A stretch of 15,186 nucleotides of DNA from Balneolaceae bacterium (GTDB taxonomy: Bacteria; Bacteroidota; Rhodothermia; Balneolales; Balneolaceae): assembly GCA_007134665.1 (NCBI GenBank), contig SLKH01000027.1, positions 1 through 15,186 on the forward strand, in the 5' to 3' direction. Below, piece by piece: positions 14,201 to 15,186 of this stretch (position 1 is the stretch's first letter; each line of letters opens with the position of its first letter). Made by a program: the position numbers and the translations under genes. The notes below the pieces were generated by a model that was given only the letters and a program-made list of their open reading frames with translations, was not told the DNA's origin and searched no databases.

Positions 14201-15186
14201 CTTCGTGAAATAGACATGTGGATTGTAACAGTAATTGTACCCCAGATTGTCACGGAAATGGAAGGCCGTTCAAGTGGCACCGGCTATATCAGAGGATCAT
14301 TGACAAATTATGATTTCAGTGCTGAGTTTGATATTCAGGATGTTATGGGGGTACCCTTCTTTGTAAATGTGCCATACAACATTGATGGCACCCTGTATTT
14401 TGATCGTTATGATGGACTGATATTTGAAGATATTCGGTTGAGAGATCCCCAGGGTGGCACTGGCATACTGACCGGAACAGTAGACCTCGATGATTTTTCA
14501 GATTATAATTACCTTGATCTGACCCTGGATTTGAATAACCTGCTTTTCATGGATAACCCATACGATCCGGATGTCCCCTTTTATGCAAATGCCAGGGGTA
14601 CTGGCCAGGCAAGAATTACCGGTTCAAACTTTGACCCATACTTACGAACCACACAACCTATTGTGATATCACAGGGATCGCGAATTTCCGTACCTGTTGT
14701 CGATGATGCCGATCTGCAGCAGAGTTACAGCTTCATCCAGTTTGTTGATTCATTTGATTGGCGAACTTTCCGGGATGAAAATCTGATGAATGGTACAAAT
14801 GGAAATGGCCAGGTTTTCCAGATCGATCCCGAAGCACTCACTTTTGTTGAGAGATTTACACTTGATTTGCAATTCATAGCTGAACAACCTGTCAACTTCC
14901 GGCTTATTTTTGACCGGGTTACGAATGAAATACTTGCAGCAAGCGGTACCGGTCAAATCAGGTTGAGCCTTGAAGATGAGAACTTCAGTATATTCGGACG
15001 AATGAATATTACAGGTGGCGATTACCAGTTTGTTGCCGGCGATATCATCTCGAGAAGGTTTCAACTTGTTGAAGGCGGTTCGATTATCTGGGAAGGTGAC
15101 CCCGCAAATGCACGGCTGAATGTCAATGCTACATACAGGGCCCGGCCAGACCTTACAGCACTAGTTACTTCCGGTACAACTGAGAG
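11231..15186 (+). CDS. tamB: TamB-like (DUF490) translocation/assembly protein, 3' end outside window
   Basis: TamB-type proteins are anchored in the inner membrane and span the periplasm with a long beta-groove, working in lipid transport to, or protein assembly in, the outer membrane. An uninterrupted frame gives 1,318 visible codons. The N-terminus FLRWLHKAWNFILSMIVV continues into one hydrophobic anchor (to about residue 36) ending before LPQSQEYISNRI, an AsmA/TamB-like start. The long middle is rich in alternating Asp/Glu, hydrophobic and Asn residues, as expected for repeated beta-strands. The C-terminal DUF490 region is recognisable from about residue 970, with GSLTNYDFSAEFDIQ, RLRDPQGGTGILTGTV and, from 1258, MNITGGDYQFVAGDI followed by FQLVEGGSIIWEGDP. 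The start is uncertain: TTG at 11231 keeps the basic residues before the anchor, whereas ATG at 11276 would remove them. The gene follows aroB closely and is probably cotranscribed. A TamA/BamA-like partner is not visible. Confidence 0.9.
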   Translation, partial: MFLRWLHKAWNFILSMIVVLFITITLGGFILFGALQLPQSQEYISNRITELFNEQFHGKITIDNLGGTLPFSASLENIRVFSDNDSDQPVLAIRHTSIRVSLWDLLQRVITIRAFELDDPVVHLIKAEQNDILTIQQAFTPIERVPRERSENLFERIQVYAPSIIARGGQLYATDIHDRDPDSYFVPSSFTLQNIEADLFLEVSTHQRFLDIEYISADMEGADLDNFFLSGQIFSDDQYLEFNGFQFRVEDSQVEFSGSATPVNLYEADLESQLENATYQLFVNNTWIRGNHIAQFLPEFPYTDDYIDLELDIEGTLETLYVDRFIARLQDNSVYLTGNLRNLTTSDFQYEANLSNIVLQPDIFRLISENYYIFGDEEVSYLSESQINGRLNGNLQNLYTDLHVETNRGAVVLEGALAFEDPVRYQAELRLDSLDLSPVFPAHIERNHLNGVVSLEGSGFEPDLIHLNFTADLDSGYVNHIDFSQGIFRGQIADEAFDHDFFLQNGDSEIRSSGLIALSDNTWTVSVEGMTRNIDIQHILQRMDIPNTSINLEFNSELSFSNPDDLNGRISFQVDESVIGVDTLRSHQLYADLDTPVIDGGERNLRLTSSFLDAEVRGDIYPTNLHNLYRHWNGYIKNQIAEEIAMDSTAILQFEEVSHSDQISSANLHINLELKEIELLQKYYLEEPLLEARSRLNLNLNADDNRLLLTGSLNDSGFRYGNFESESMSANFTTSLRYAEKFRDYGTMDIQLNAENYRYNNFHFRDGYVNTSMRSDSIMIQHSSRGIEDEVNMNLSVFSRLNPEDVVIEIRDFMFGSDTYAWRTENTPVLTYFQDRSLMLENVNLTSNDERIEINGIYSGSEDDQVEYLIRNLNLQRISELIGGRVRFAGTADGDFYTTTLTQIPTFEGNFNVKRFMLDERLVGDVRINSQYSTSEDRFNTSISVLTDPDRYPDYYAENDSIGHNLRFDGYFKTPDLDNPDEEFFSFEADLREIDMWIVTVIVPQIVTEMEGRSSGTGYIRGSLTNYDFSAEFDIQDVMGVPFFVNVPYNIDGTLYFDRYDGLIFEDIRLRDPQGGTGILTGTVDLDDFSDYNYLDLTLDLNNLLFMDNPYDPDVPFYANARGTGQARITGSNFDPYLRTTQPIVISQGSRISVPVVDDADLQQSYSFIQFVDSFDWRTFRDENLMNGTNGNGQVFQIDPEALTFVERFTLDLQFIAEQPVNFRLIFDRVTNEILAASGTGQIRLSLEDENFSIFGRMNITGGDYQFVAGDIISRRFQLVEGGSIIWEGDPANARLNVNATYRARPDLTALVTSGTTE

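Noticed and set aside
12724..15064. Several 60-100 codon minus-strand frames within the tamB region
   Set aside because: All are antisense to one continuous TamB-like frame with coherent family features. They look like shadows.
1..15186. Mobile element, CRISPR array, toxin-antitoxin pair or defence system
   Set aside because: No transposase or integrase, no terminal repeats, no regularly spaced repeats and no small paired genes are visible. The genes are core metabolism and envelope functions.

Overview
The window looks like core chromosome from a member of the Bacteroidota/FCB group, possibly Balneolota/Rhodothermota. The phylum-level placement is inference. It rests on a 30-residue basic protein beginning MPSGKKRKR, typical of Bacteroidota-type genomes, on ssb sitting next to a GldE-like CBS-domain membrane protein, on a TamB-type protein and on the moderately AT-rich base composition. 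No mobile element, CRISPR array, tRNA or rRNA is visible, and nothing suggests recent transfer.

Left arm (1-6733, all on the minus strand). In order of transcription it carries lysC, dapB, dapA, dapD, ssb, a CNNM/CBS membrane protein of the CorC-HlyC/GldE type, and murB, which runs off the left edge. lysC-dapB-dapA-dapD is a tight cluster with gaps of 13 and 7 bases and one 4-base start/stop overlap. It takes aspartate to N-succinyl-amino-ketopimelate through the succinylase branch of diaminopimelate/lysine synthesis; asd, the aminotransferase, dapE, dapF and lysA must lie elsewhere. ssb follows after a 100-base gap that may hold its own promoter. A strong stem-loop separates ssb from the membrane-protein gene. 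murB makes UDP-MurNAc, so both ends of this arm feed peptidoglycan.

Centre (6734-7921). A 330-base divergent spacer separates lysC from the basic mini-protein gene. The spacer contains a 10-base direct repeat and an imperfect dyad. The mini-gene has an AGGTGA Shine-Dalgarno-like sequence that can fold with its own start codon. A bidirectional hairpin terminator closes it against a convergent unrecognised gene (216 aa).

Right arm (7922-15186, all on the plus strand). This holds an NFACT-family protein of the RqcH/Rqc2 type (ribosome-associated quality control), then aroK and aroB, which overlap by 11 bases (shikimate pathway), then a very long TamB-like envelope protein cut by the right edge. 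The spacers before rqcH and aroK share two matching sequence blocks in the same order, which is the least expected non-coding signal in the window.

Most of the window is ordinary housekeeping. The parts that merit another look are the shared spacer motif, the self-folding start region of the mini-protein gene, the unrecognised gene next to rqcH, and a few unusual residues or gene ends in the lysine enzymes.
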